This document shows positions 1 to 6,819 of a stretch of 11,387 bases of DNA, piece by piece. The position numbers and the translations under genes were made by a program. The stretch spans positions 1 to 11,387 of the forward strand of contig CAYLVH010000059.1 in the NCBI GenBank assembly GCA_964387095.1. Direction: 5' to 3'. The first letter of the stretch is position 1. Every line of letters begins with the position of its first letter. Below the pieces are notes generated by a model. It was not told the origin of the DNA and did not search any database. It was given only the letters and a program-made list of their open reading frames with translations. Source of the DNA: JAJQBJ01 sp964387095 (lineage in GTDB: Bacteria > Bacillota > Clostridia > Oscillospirales > Oscillospiraceae).

Positions 1-69
1 TTTCCTATTTTAGCACTTTGTTCAGCTTTGTTGCAAAAATTGATTTCCGTGTTTCCGAATTTGGTCCGC

Positions 70-98
70 TTGACAATCCAGAGCGCAGCGTCTAAAAT
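70..98 (+). promoter_or_regulatory. sigma-A promoter of the moeA-like gene
   Basis: The -35 box TTGACA (70-75) and -10 box TAAAAT (93-98) are separated by exactly 17 nt. Transcription should start near 105, leaving a leader of about 80 nt. The leader contains a hairpin (arms CTTGTAA at 125-131 and TTACAAG at 146-152) and the ribosome binding site GGGAAGGTGA just before the start codon. The boxes are directly visible; activity is inferred. Confidence 0.7.
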
Positions 99-184
99 GA
101 GATCATGATAATTGCTGTGCAGCACTTGTAAGCCCAGGCAATGGTTTACAAGGGCTGTTTCAATTTATAAGGGAAGGTGATTTT

Positions 185-1429
185 ATGAGACCCGATTTGT
201 CAAATCTGATTTCCAAGCAGGATGCTTTAAAGCTGCTCTTCTCCCGCTGGACCCCGAGGACCGGAGTTGAGACGGTCCCCCTGTCAGAGGCCGCTGGGCG
301 GATTCTGGCCCAGGATCAGTTTGCCAACTACAACCTGCCAATTGTCCGCGCCTCAACCATGGACGGCATCGCCGTTCATTCTCAGGCCTTTGCCCAGGGC
401 ATGCCGGACACCAGCGGCTGGAAGCTGGGCGTAGATTACATCCGTGCTGACACCGGCGATGACTTTGACGACACCTTCGACGCTGTGATCGCCATTGAGA
501 ATGTGGAGCTGCTCCCGGAAGGCGGCGTCCGCTTCCGAAACAAAGTCAATGGCAGCAAGGGGATGAATGTGAAACCCTGCGGCGCTGATGTAAAGAAGGG
601 CTCTCTTCTGGCGGCAAAGGGCACGAACCTGACTGCCCAGGCGCTGGCCGCCATCGGCATGGGGGGCATTTCAGAGATCCCTGTGGTGAAAAGGCCCCGG
701 GTGGCGTTTATTCCCACAGGCAGTGAGCTGGTTCCTGTGGGTGAACCCCTGAAACGGGGTCAAAATTTTGATACGAACAGCGTCTTGGCCCATCAGATGC
801 TGCTGGATATGGGGGCCGAGCCGGTTATGCACCCCATCGTAAAGGACGACCTCAAGGCATTAAAGGAAGCGCTGGAACAGGTGCTGCCTGAAAGTGATAT
901 TATCCTGATTAACGCCGGCACCTCCAAGGGCGGCGAGGATTACAGCTATAAGCTGTTGGAGGACACGGGAAATATGCTCTTCCACGGGGTAGCTGCGGTG
1001 CCTGGCCGGCCAATGAGCATGGCGCTACTGGATGGCAAGCCCCTGGTCAACTTGTCCGGCCCCGCCTTTGCCGCCTTTTACAGCATGGATTGGGCAGTTC
1101 GGGCCTTGGTCTGCCACGCCCTGGGGATCACCGCTCCCGTTCGGGAGGTGGTCTCCGCAACCCTGGCAGAGCCTCTGCAAACCCCGCCCTTCTTCTCCCT
1201 GATGGCGACCCTCCGCCTGGAGCAGCAGGAGGATGGCAGCTACCTGGCCCATCCCCTGGCGCTGCGCGGCCCCAAGGCTGCCGGCTCCGCTGGGGCTTTG
1301 ATGGCAGACGCGGTCTATCTCACCACGCCCGGAGAGCCTAGCCGCCAGGCAGGAACGGTCATTCAGGTGGAGTTGCTGAAAAACCGTGGAGAACTGGAGC
1401 GCCCGACACCCCAGGGCGCAGCGGAATGA
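185..1429 (+). CDS. moeA: MoeA-like molybdopterin molybdotransferase
   Basis: Probable MoeA/gephyrin-type enzyme (414 aa, normal for the family). MoeA uses adenylylated molybdopterin and inserts molybdate (or tungstate) to complete the molybdenum cofactor in the cytoplasm. Visible family landmarks are an N-terminal PLSEAAGRILAQD segment (about 33-45), STMDGIAV (about 57-64), the MoCF-binding start RVAFIPTGSELVPVG (about 174-188), NAGTSKGGEDYSY (about 246-258) and VAAVPGRPMSMAL followed by NLSGPAFAAF. The last two differ from the E. coli pattern (GGVSVG, GLPGNPVS) but fit the variant common in Clostridia. The start is set by the strong SD GGGAAGGTGA. It has its own promoter, and no other cofactor gene is nearby. 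It ends 16 bp from the convergent phosphatase gene, with no room for a terminator between them. The family is clear; the metal preference is not. Confidence 0.9.
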   Translation: MRPDLSNLISKQDALKLLFSRWTPRTGVETVPLSEAAGRILAQDQFANYNLPIVRASTMDGIAVHSQAFAQGMPDTSGWKLGVDYIRADTGDDFDDTFDAVIAIENVELLPEGGVRFRNKVNGSKGMNVKPCGADVKKGSLLAAKGTNLTAQALAAIGMGGISEIPVVKRPRVAFIPTGSELVPVGEPLKRGQNFDTNSVLAHQMLLDMGAEPVMHPIVKDDLKALKEALEQVLPESDIILINAGTSKGGEDYSYKLLEDTGNMLFHGVAAVPGRPMSMALLDGKPLVNLSGPAFAAFYSMDWAVRALVCHALGITAPVREVVSATLAEPLQTPPFFSLMATLRLEQQEDGSYLAHPLALRGPKAAGSAGALMADAVYLTTPGEPSRQAGTVIQVELLKNRGELERPTPQGAAE

Positions 1430-1445
1430 AGCGCATCCCGCAGCC

Positions 1446-1904
1446 TCATCCTTCCTCTGTCAAAGATTGAAGCAGCCCCCGGCAACCTTCCTCCACATCC
1501 CGCCAGGTGGCCTCGAAATCCCGGGTGTACCACGGGTCGGCCACCTCCCCGGGACGGCGGGTGAAATCCATCAGCAGGTGCATTTTGCCCGCAGAATCGC
1601 CGCAGCAGATGCGGTGCATATTCCGGAGGTTGGCCCGATCCATGCCGATCAGCAGGTCGAACTCCTCGTAGTCACTTTTCCGAAGTTGGCGGGCCGTCTT
1701 GCCAGCGCAATCAATGCCATGCCGGGCCAGCTTCCGACGGGCCGGGGGATAGACCGGATTGCCGATCTCCTCCGTGCTGGTGGCTGCGGACTCGATGAGG
1801 AATTCCCCCTCCGGCCCCGCCTTCTCCACCAAATCCTTCATTACGAACTCGGCCATTGGGCTTCTGCAAATATTGCCGTGGCAAACAAAGAGTATTTTGA
1901 TCAT
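1446..1904 (-). CDS. low-molecular-weight protein tyrosine phosphatase
   Basis: Cytoplasmic cysteine phosphatase of the LMW-PTP/ArsC-fold family (152 aa, usual length). The P-loop CX5R is at the N terminus as CHGNICRS (nucleophile Cys8, Arg14), and the general acid is in the DPWY motif (Asp123-Tyr126). Both catalytic parts are intact. The family removes phosphate from protein tyrosine, and in some cases arginine; it sometimes acts with a bacterial tyrosine kinase, but no kinase or capsule gene is in the window, so the substrate cannot be named. The start codon is preceded by AAGGAG (1915-1920 on the - strand). The gene stands alone, converging on the moeA-like gene. A possible extended -10 (TGCTATACT, - strand, about 2037-2045) lies upstream. 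Confidence 0.93.
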   Translation of the reverse strand: MIKILFVCHGNICRSPMAEFVMKDLVEKAGPEGEFLIESAATSTEEIGNPVYPPARRKLARHGIDCAGKTARQLRKSDYEEFDLLIGMDRANLRNMHRICCGDSAGKMHLLMDFTRRPGEVADPWYTRDFEATWRDVEEGCRGLLQSLTEEG

Positions 1905-2169
1905 CTTTCTTTAGCTCCTTAATTTTGATTGATTTCCTTGAGGTACCCACTGTCATTTCATGCGTTTTGAATTTGAGCTTTGAGCGCGTCAACTTTTCTG
2001 CCTCCGAGCGGCAGAAGATCTAGACGGAACATCCATAGTATAGCACAATTTTCCCTTTCTGCTCCAGTTTACCGGCAGGAACATAAACCGAAACGCCAAG
2101 GCATCTCTTGGAGCAAAGTTTTCATATTTTCAGATAAAGAAAATTCTCCAGCAACCGCAATCCCATTAC

Positions 2170-2200
2170 CTTAAACGATGAGATTGCAGTTTCGTTTAAG
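2170..2200. repeat. 9-bp inverted repeat CTTAAACGA / TCGTTTAAG
   Basis: The arms are perfect, with a 13-nt loop between them. TAAACGA occurs again at 2246-2252, so the unit is present three times within about 85 bp. It does not belong to a recognised gene and has no T-run typical of a terminator. Possible readings are an operator cluster or a recombination scar. Confidence 0.45.
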
Positions 2201-2256
2201 CACACGGGCGCGCCCATGAACTTCCACAGTGTGGACGCTCAGGTCTAAACGACAAA

Positions 2257-2270
2257 TGTATAATTATACA
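2257..2270. repeat. 14-bp perfect palindrome TGTATAATTATACA
   Basis: A perfect palindrome 13 bp before the start of the truncated YitT gene. It contains a TATAAT on each strand, but I see no matching -35 box on the + strand at 16-18 nt. It could be an operator of a dimeric regulator or the old promoter region of the broken gene. Confidence 0.5.
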
Positions 2271-2282
2271 GGTGTATGATGG

Positions 2283-2672
2283 ATGAAACGGTTTGGCTGT
2301 TGCCTAGACGGGGCCGAAACAATTGCCAGCCTGATCAATAGGCGATTTAAAATTCCCGTTGGACAAACGGATCTAATATTCAACGTAGTTATCTATTCTA
2401 TCGCGGGAATTTTATTTGGATTAGCCCGTGCCATGTATAGTTTGTTGACTTATTTTATCGCCTCCAAGGTTTTGGATATCGTTGAATCTGAGCCGGAACA
2501 AGCGAAGGCTGCCTTGATTATCACAAATGATGCTTCACAGATTGCGGAAGCAATATACAAAAATCTCGGACGCACTGTGACACTCATGGAAGGTGAAGGG
2601 CTGGTTACTGGCAAAAAGGTCATCCTCTATTGTGTTATTACCAGACTCGAAGTGAAAGAACTTCGAACCATC
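2283..2672 (+). pseudogene. YitT family membrane protein, both ends missing
   Basis: The reading frame from the ATG at 2283 encodes about 130 residues resembling the central and C-terminal part of YitT-type proteins (DUF161 plus DUF2179). Visible segments are CLDGAETIASLINRRF, a hydrophobic helix (about 30-46), RAMYSLLTYFIASKVLDIV (about 49-67), then the soluble part with KAALIITN, LGRTVTLMEGEG and VILYCVITRLEVKEL. Normal family members have roughly 280 residues with several N-terminal membrane helices. Here those helices are absent, with an in-frame stop two codons upstream of the ATG. The similarity stops at about residue 130, just before the terminator hairpin of the neighbouring MFS gene. 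The open frame runs on to 2861 only as antisense to that gene. There is no good ribosome binding site. YitT function is poorly known, and the remnant is very unlikely to work. Confidence 0.75.
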
Positions 2673-2680
2673 AGCAATGA

Positions 2681-2715
2681 AAAGCGATGTACGTTGATTT
2701 TCCGTACATCGCTTT
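2681..2715 (-). terminator. 13-bp hairpin after the MFS exporter gene
   Basis: The arms AAAGCGATGTACG (2681-2693) and CGTACATCGCTTT (2703-2715) pair perfectly around a 9-nt loop, 19 bp beyond the stop of the exporter gene. On the - strand the stem ends in a short T-run (GCTTTTC), weak for an intrinsic terminator but well placed. Confidence 0.65.
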
Positions 2716-2734
2716 GCTCTTGCTCATTCCATCA

Positions 2735-4150
2735 TCAATTGTCAGATTTTGCGGTTCTGTTTCTCACTCCCAAAATTGAGATCATGAACAACACCAGCGC
2801 TCCAACCGCCATACAAAGGAATGACACATTCATGCCGTGTATCAGGGCGTTATCTCCGTAAGTTGCCGCAGAGCTTGCGCTCACTGCGGTCATAATCCCC
2901 ACAAATACTGCCGACCCGATGGAACCGGCAATGGTGCGGAAGGAGGTCAACAGAGAGGAGGCGTCTGCCACTTTCTTGGGCTCCACGTTGTTGGTCCCCC
3001 ATGTCAGCAGAGGCATCATCAGACTGCCGATGGAGAGATTCCGGATGACATTGAAGCCGGCGGCCACCCAGAGAGGCGTACTCATGGTAATGAAGAACAT
3101 TCCAATATTACTGATCACCAGAGCGGCAGCGCCAACCACAAAAATCTTTTTAATTCCCATTTTGTCATACAATCTTCCTGCAAAGGGGCTGACAACAGCG
3201 GTCGCAAGGGAGCCAGGCAGTGTCACCAGACCGGAGGTAACGGCGGAATAGCCCATGACGCTCTGAACATATAGCGGCATCATGACCGAGGATCCCATCA
3301 TGACCAGATAGAGGACCATGCTGGAAATCACACTCACCGCGTAATTCCAATTGCCCAGGATTTTAACATCCAGGAAGGGCTTTTCCAGACCGCATTGACG
3401 GATAATAAAGAGGGCGCAGACCACAATGCCAATCAGCAGGGGAACTCCCGCTTGTACGCTCACCAGTCCGTAACTGCTGATATTTCCGATGCCCAGGGTG
3501 ATGCCGCCAAAGGCGAAGATGCTTTCCGCAAAGGAGAGAACATCGAACTTCTTGTCCTGAAGCTCCAGCACGTCCTCAAAGACAATGCTGGAAATGACAA
3601 AGGAAATTGCCATAATGACCAGAACCAAATAGAAGATGGATTTCCAACCAAAGGCATCAATCATCAGTCCGGCGAGCGTCGGCGCAATAATCGGGGCGGC
3701 AGTTGTCGCCAAACCATAAGTGCCCATCATGGCCCCTTTTTTCTCAGCAGGATAAACGGTCAGAATGACGACCTGTGCCGCGGACAGCAAAACGCCGTTG
3801 CCGCAGGCCTGCAAAATTCTGCCCGCCATCATAAGCCCAAAGTTTCTGCCAAAAATGCTGAGTAAGATACCCACAATAAAGCAGCCAATTCCCGTCATGT
3901 ACAGCCTTTTTGTGGGAAATCGGGTGATCAGAAACGCGGTCAGCGGCATGACCACACCCATAGCTAGGGAATAGCCGCTTGTGACCCACTGGCCAATTGA
4001 GGTGCTGACCCCAAAGTATTCCACCAGATTGGGCAGCGCCGTAGTCATAGCCGTTGACAGAATAGATGTTGCAATGCCGGAAACAACCAGGTTGAAAAAA
4101 ATGAGGGTCCGTTTCCGGCTGGTTAATTGTGAGATTTCGTTATGCTCCAT
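2735..4150 (-). CDS. DHA2-type multidrug MFS exporter (14 TM)
   Basis: Major facilitator of the EmrB/QacA (DHA2) type, a proton-driven exporter of drugs or other toxic amphiphiles in the cytoplasmic membrane. It has 471 aa with about 14 hydrophobic helices, as usual. Visible motifs are TAMTTALPNL at the end of helix 1 (about 33-42), a motif A-like loop ITRFPTKRL (about 75-83), GRILQACGNG (motif B, about 110-119) and APTLAGLMIDAFGW (motif C, antiporter-specific, about 156-169). The ATG overlaps the last 11 bp of the upstream marR gene, and GGAGG sits 6 bp before it, so the two are translationally coupled. It has no membrane-fusion partner, as expected in a Gram-positive. The exact substrate cannot be told. 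Confidence 0.9.
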   Translation of the reverse strand: MEHNEISQLTSRKRTLIFFNLVVSGIATSILSTAMTTALPNLVEYFGVSTSIGQWVTSGYSLAMGVVMPLTAFLITRFPTKRLYMTGIGCFIVGILLSIFGRNFGLMMAGRILQACGNGVLLSAAQVVILTVYPAEKKGAMMGTYGLATTAAPIIAPTLAGLMIDAFGWKSIFYLVLVIMAISFVISSIVFEDVLELQDKKFDVLSFAESIFAFGGITLGIGNISSYGLVSVQAGVPLLIGIVVCALFIIRQCGLEKPFLDVKILGNWNYAVSVISSMVLYLVMMGSSVMMPLYVQSVMGYSAVTSGLVTLPGSLATAVVSPFAGRLYDKMGIKKIFVVGAAALVISNIGMFFITMSTPLWVAAGFNVIRNLSIGSLMMPLLTWGTNNVEPKKVADASSLLTSFRTIAGSIGSAVFVGIMTAVSASSAATYGDNALIHGMNVSFLCMAVGALVLFMISILGVRNRTAKSDN

Positions 4151-4601
4151 GGTGATCCTCCATTCTATGCCAGACTTTCTGATTGACGTTATCTACCATC
4201 TGCTGCAGGGTTTCTTCCGCTGAAACCAGCTCTTCTGGAGAAATTCCCGCGCTGAGGGTGCTATAAAAATCGGCGTGTATGGCCTTGATCCGTTTCGCCG
4301 CCGGGACTGCCTTTTCCGTCAGGTACAGATGCTTGACGCGCCGGTCCTTTTCATCGCCAACCACCCTGAGATAGCCCACTTCCGTGAGCTTCTTTATCAT
4401 TTTGGTCAGCGTCGCCTTGTCAACGCGAATACACTCCGCCATTTCCTGTGGAGAGGCCCCCGGATGGTCATAGAGGTATTCCACATAGAATTGTTGCCCC
4501 CAGCCGATTTCAAAATCAGCCAGGCCGCGGTCATAGTACATCTTCATGAGCCTGTCAAAGATGGAGATGTAGCGTCCTAAATTTGAAAAACGATCGCTCA
4601 T
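4140..4601 (-). CDS. MarR family regulator of the MFS exporter operon
   Basis: A 153-aa winged-helix protein of MarR length. The helix-turn-helix is at about 50-75 (SPQEMAECIRVDKATLTKMI), followed by the wing with the typical D-x-R segment GDEKDRRVKHLYLT (about 82-95); helical dimerisation segments flank both ends. It is the first gene of a two-gene operon with the DHA2 exporter (11-bp overlap). An AGGAG is 11 bp upstream of the start. The promoter carries a palindrome over its -35, so the protein most likely represses its own operon and lets go when it binds a ligand. The regulatory role is inferred from layout and family. Confidence 0.9.
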   Translation of the reverse strand: MSDRFSNLGRYISIFDRLMKMYYDRGLADFEIGWGQQFYVEYLYDHPGASPQEMAECIRVDKATLTKMIKKLTEVGYLRVVGDEKDRRVKHLYLTEKAVPAAKRIKAIHADFYSTLSAGISPEELVSAEETLQQMVDNVNQKVWHRMEDHHGA

Positions 4602-4634
4602 TTGGGTTCGTGCTCCTTATCTGATTGTTTTTAT

Positions 4635-4663
4635 ATTTTACCACAAAATAGTAGCGCCCGCAA
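4635..4663 (-). promoter_or_regulatory. sigma-A promoter of marR-MFS operon
   Basis: On the - strand, TTGCGG (-35, 4658-4663) and TAAAAT (-10, 4635-4640) are 17 nt apart. The promoter lies about 34-60 bp upstream of the marR start codon and is overlapped by the palindromic operator. Confidence 0.7.
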
Positions 4664-4669
4664 CTATTT
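4646..4669. promoter_or_regulatory. palindromic MarR operator overlapping the -35
   Basis: A 24-bp near-perfect palindrome. On the + strand the arms are AAATAGT (4646-4652) and ACTATTT (4663-4669). The half-sites are AAATAGTAGCG and, on the other strand, AAATAGTTGCG, differing at one base. It covers the -35 and part of the spacer of the promoter, a classic place for repression. The TAGTTGC core resembles known MarR family sites. Binding by the adjacent regulator is inferred. Confidence 0.7.
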
Positions 4670-4755
4670 AATTGTTGATTTCCCGGCATATTTACAAAGT
4701 AGATTTTGTAAAAATCACAAAACAGCCCATTGATGCTGATCCGTTTATAAACGCG

Positions 4756-4789
4756 AAAAACCCCTGAAACGCTGTTGTTTCAAGGGTTT
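4756..4789 (-). terminator. intrinsic terminator of the marR-ABC operon
   Basis: The 13-bp arms (4758-4770 and 4777-4789, one mismatch) have a 6-nt loop. On the - strand the stem is followed by TTTTT. It lies about 190 bp after the stop of the last ABC gene, an unusually long distance that contains a possible gene remnant. Confidence 0.75.
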
Positions 4790-4828
4790 CCTTTGGCGGA
4801 GACAAGACTTTAGCCGTATGCTGCTCCT

Positions 4829-4974
4829 TTAAGAATGATTTTTTGTATAGAGCCTGACTGTCAGAAAGATGAGCACAGCGGCCAAGAGGCAGCAAATATA
4901 GGAAGCGTCACCCCAAGGCTTTTCAGCGCCGACATAGCTACGCCGGGCGCCTGCAAGCGTGGCTGCACGGTGGT
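4829..4974 (-). pseudogene. possible remnant of a C-terminal membrane anchor
   Basis: On the - strand, a frame other than that of the ABC gene stays open from beyond 4974 to a TAA at 4829. It ends in EKPWGDASYICC, then a hydrophobic helix LLAAVLIFLTV and a short basic tail RLYTKNHS. This resembles the end of a cell-wall-anchored or single-pass surface protein, but there is no start codon, ribosome binding site or LPXTG motif. It may be the decayed tail of a lost gene, or chance. Confidence 0.2.
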
Positions 4975-6819
4975 TCAGCTCAGCTCGAACATCCCATGGT
5001 AGAGCTGGTAATACTCCCCTTTCTGGGCCAGCAGGTCTTCGTGGTCGCCCCGCTCCACCACCTGCCCGTGCTCTAGCACCAGAATGGCATTGGCATTGCG
5101 GACGGTGGAGAGCCGATGGGCAATGACGAAAACGGTACGGCCCTCCATCAGCTGATCCATGCCCTTTTCAATCAGGGCCTCTGTCCGGGTATCAATGGAG
5201 GATGTGGCCTCGTCCAAAATCAGCACCGGCGGGTCCGCCACCGCCGCCCGGGCGATGGCCAGGAGCTGACGCTGCCCCTGGGACAAATTGGCGCCGTCAC
5301 CCGTCACTATGGTGTCATAGCCGTGGGGCAGACGCCGGATAAAGGAGTCCGCGTTTGCAACGCGGGCGGCCCGCTCAATCTCCTCCTGAGTGGCGTCCAG
5401 CTTGCCGAAGCGGATATTGTCCGCAATGGTGCCGGTGAAGAGGTGGGTATCCTGGAGGACCATGCCCAGACTGCGGCGCAGGGCATCCTTTTTGATATCC
5501 CGCACGTCAATACCGTCGTAGAGCACACGGCCTCCCTGCACATCGTAGAAGCGGTTGATCAGGTTGGTGATGGTGGTCTTTCCCGCGCCGGTGGAGCCGA
5601 CAAACGCAATTTTCTGTCCTGGCTTTGCATAGAGGGAAATGTCCCGGAGGACTGGGTGTCCGTCCTCATAGCCAAAGTCCACATGCTCAAAGCGCACGTC
5701 ACCCCGAAGGGGGATCAGTGTACCGTCCGGTTTCTGCCAGGCCCAGCGGCCAGTCTTCTCCTCACAGGGGACCAGGTGTCCGTCCTCCTCCCGGACATGG
5801 ACCAGGTCGGTACCGCCCTCATCCACCTCCGAGGGCTGGTCCAGGACCTCGAATACCCGCTCCGCGCCGGCCAGGGCGGCCAGGAGGAAGTTGGTCTGCT
5901 GGGTAAACTGGTTGATAGGCAGGGCCGCCTGCCGGACAAAGACCAGGTAGCTGGCAAGGCTCCCCACGTCGGTGGTGCCCCTCAGCGCCATAATGCCGCC
6001 CAATACCGCCACAATGGCATAGTTCATATAGGAGATGGTGACCACAGCCGGGACCATGGTGGCCGCATAGCTCTGGGCCCCGGTGCCCGCCCGGCGGAGC
6101 GCCTCGTTCTTCTCCCGGAACAGCCGTAGGCTCTCTGCCTCGTGGTTGAACACCTTCACCACCTTCTGGCCGGCCATCATCTCCTCAATGTAGCCGTCCA
6201 GATCGCCCAGGCTGGCCTGCTGTTTGGTGTAGTAGGCCTTGCTGTGGCTTCCGCTGAAGCGGATATAGGCGAACATGGCCACATAGCATACCGCCACCAC
6301 CAGGGTGAGCCGCCAGTTGAGGATAAACAGGATAAGCAGGGTGCCCACCACCTGAATAAAGCTCTGGATTACCATGGCGAAGCTATTGTTCAACGCGTCG
6401 GCAATCGTGTCCACATCATTGGTGAAATAACTCATCACGTCGCCATGTCGGCGGGTGTCAAAGAAGCGGAGGGGCAGGGTCTGGAGATGGGCAAACAGGT
6501 CCCGCCGGATGTCGTAGAGCACACGCTGTGCCGCCTTCACCATGGTTTGGGTATAGCCCAGGGCGGCCAAGGCACCCAGGGCGTAGATGCCTGCGGTCAC
6601 CAGAACCCCCTGGATCAGCGCCTGGACATTCCCTTCCGTCAGGGTGTTGACCACAGGGCGGATCATATACGTCCCCAGCAGGTTGGCCAGGGCGCTGACG
6701 GTTACCAGCACCGCCACCACCAGGAGCAGGAACTTATGCCGCCCCATATAGGACAGCAGGGTGCGCAGGGTATATCCCAATCGCTTAGGCTTTTTCGCAC
6801 TGAGCTGACGGGCTGCCAT
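4975..6819 (-). CDS. heterodimeric ABC exporter, subunit with consensus ATPase site
   Basis: Half-transporter (614 aa) with an N-terminal six-helix domain (about 25-315) and a C-terminal nucleotide-binding domain (about 375-610). Walker A is GSTGAGKT (408-415), the Q-loop VLQDTHL, the signature LSQGQ (512-516), Walker B LILDE with catalytic Glu537, and the H-loop His568. The signature is the variant form usual in this subunit; it faces the partner's degenerate site. An extra loop of about 35 residues (about 335-370, RWAWQKPDG) joins the two domains. The start overlaps the end of the partner gene by 35 bp and is preceded by GAAAGGAGGAGAG, indicating coupled translation. With its partner it forms a TM287/288- or BmrCD-like exporter, probably of drugs or lipids. 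Confidence 0.92.
   Translation of the reverse strand: MAARQLSAKKPKRLGYTLRTLLSYMGRHKFLLLVVAVLVTVSALANLLGTYMIRPVVNTLTEGNVQALIQGVLVTAGIYALGALAALGYTQTMVKAAQRVLYDIRRDLFAHLQTLPLRFFDTRRHGDVMSYFTNDVDTIADALNNSFAMVIQSFIQVVGTLLILFILNWRLTLVVAVCYVAMFAYIRFSGSHSKAYYTKQQASLGDLDGYIEEMMAGQKVVKVFNHEAESLRLFREKNEALRRAGTGAQSYAATMVPAVVTISYMNYAIVAVLGGIMALRGTTDVGSLASYLVFVRQAALPINQFTQQTNFLLAALAGAERVFEVLDQPSEVDEGGTDLVHVREEDGHLVPCEEKTGRWAWQKPDGTLIPLRGDVRFEHVDFGYEDGHPVLRDISLYAKPGQKIAFVGSTGAGKTTITNLINRFYDVQGGRVLYDGIDVRDIKKDALRRSLGMVLQDTHLFTGTIADNIRFGKLDATQEEIERAARVANADSFIRRLPHGYDTIVTGDGANLSQGQRQLLAIARAAVADPPVLILDEATSSIDTRTEALIEKGMDQLMEGRTVFVIAHRLSTVRNANAILVLEHGQVVERGDHEDLLAQKGEYYQLYHGMFELS

Larger units (their letters stand above)
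1905..2282. other. 378-nt intergenic stretch with several inverted repeats
   Basis: No convincing gene. It holds the leader of the phosphatase gene with a possible extended -10 promoter on the - strand (TGC-TATACT, about 2037-2045), and four repeats. These are a 7-bp hairpin TTCTGCC/GGCAGAA (1996-2002 and 2010-2016); a 9-bp inverted repeat CTTAAACGA/TCGTTTAAG (2170-2178 and 2192-2200) with a third TAAACGA copy at 2246-2252; GGGCGCGCCC; and the 14-bp palindrome at 2257-2270. The small open frames here lack ribosome binding sites and recognisable protein sequence. Confidence 0.5.
4602..4974. other. 373-nt gap between the two efflux operons
   Basis: From right to left it holds a possible remnant of a membrane anchor (4829-4974), the terminator hairpin of the ABC operon (4756-4789), and the promoter and operator of the marR-MFS operon (4635-4669). 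Nothing else is recognised. The open frame at 4692-4895 on the - strand has no ribosome binding site and runs through the terminator, so I do not call it. Confidence 0.6.

Noticed and set aside
99..184. Molybdenum cofactor riboswitch before the moeA-like gene
   Set aside because: The leader is only about 80 nt, shorter than that riboswitch class, and I see none of its conserved layout; only a simple hairpin is supported.
1386..1922. 178-codon open frame on the + strand
   Set aside because: Antisense to the phosphatase gene, whose catalytic motifs are intact.
5116..6129. Open frame of 337 codons on the + strand
   Set aside because: Antisense to the ABC gene; rich in Gly, His and Gln, as produced by reading GC-rich genes backwards; no ribosome binding site or family likeness. 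The same holds for 6142-6933 and 7298-8341.
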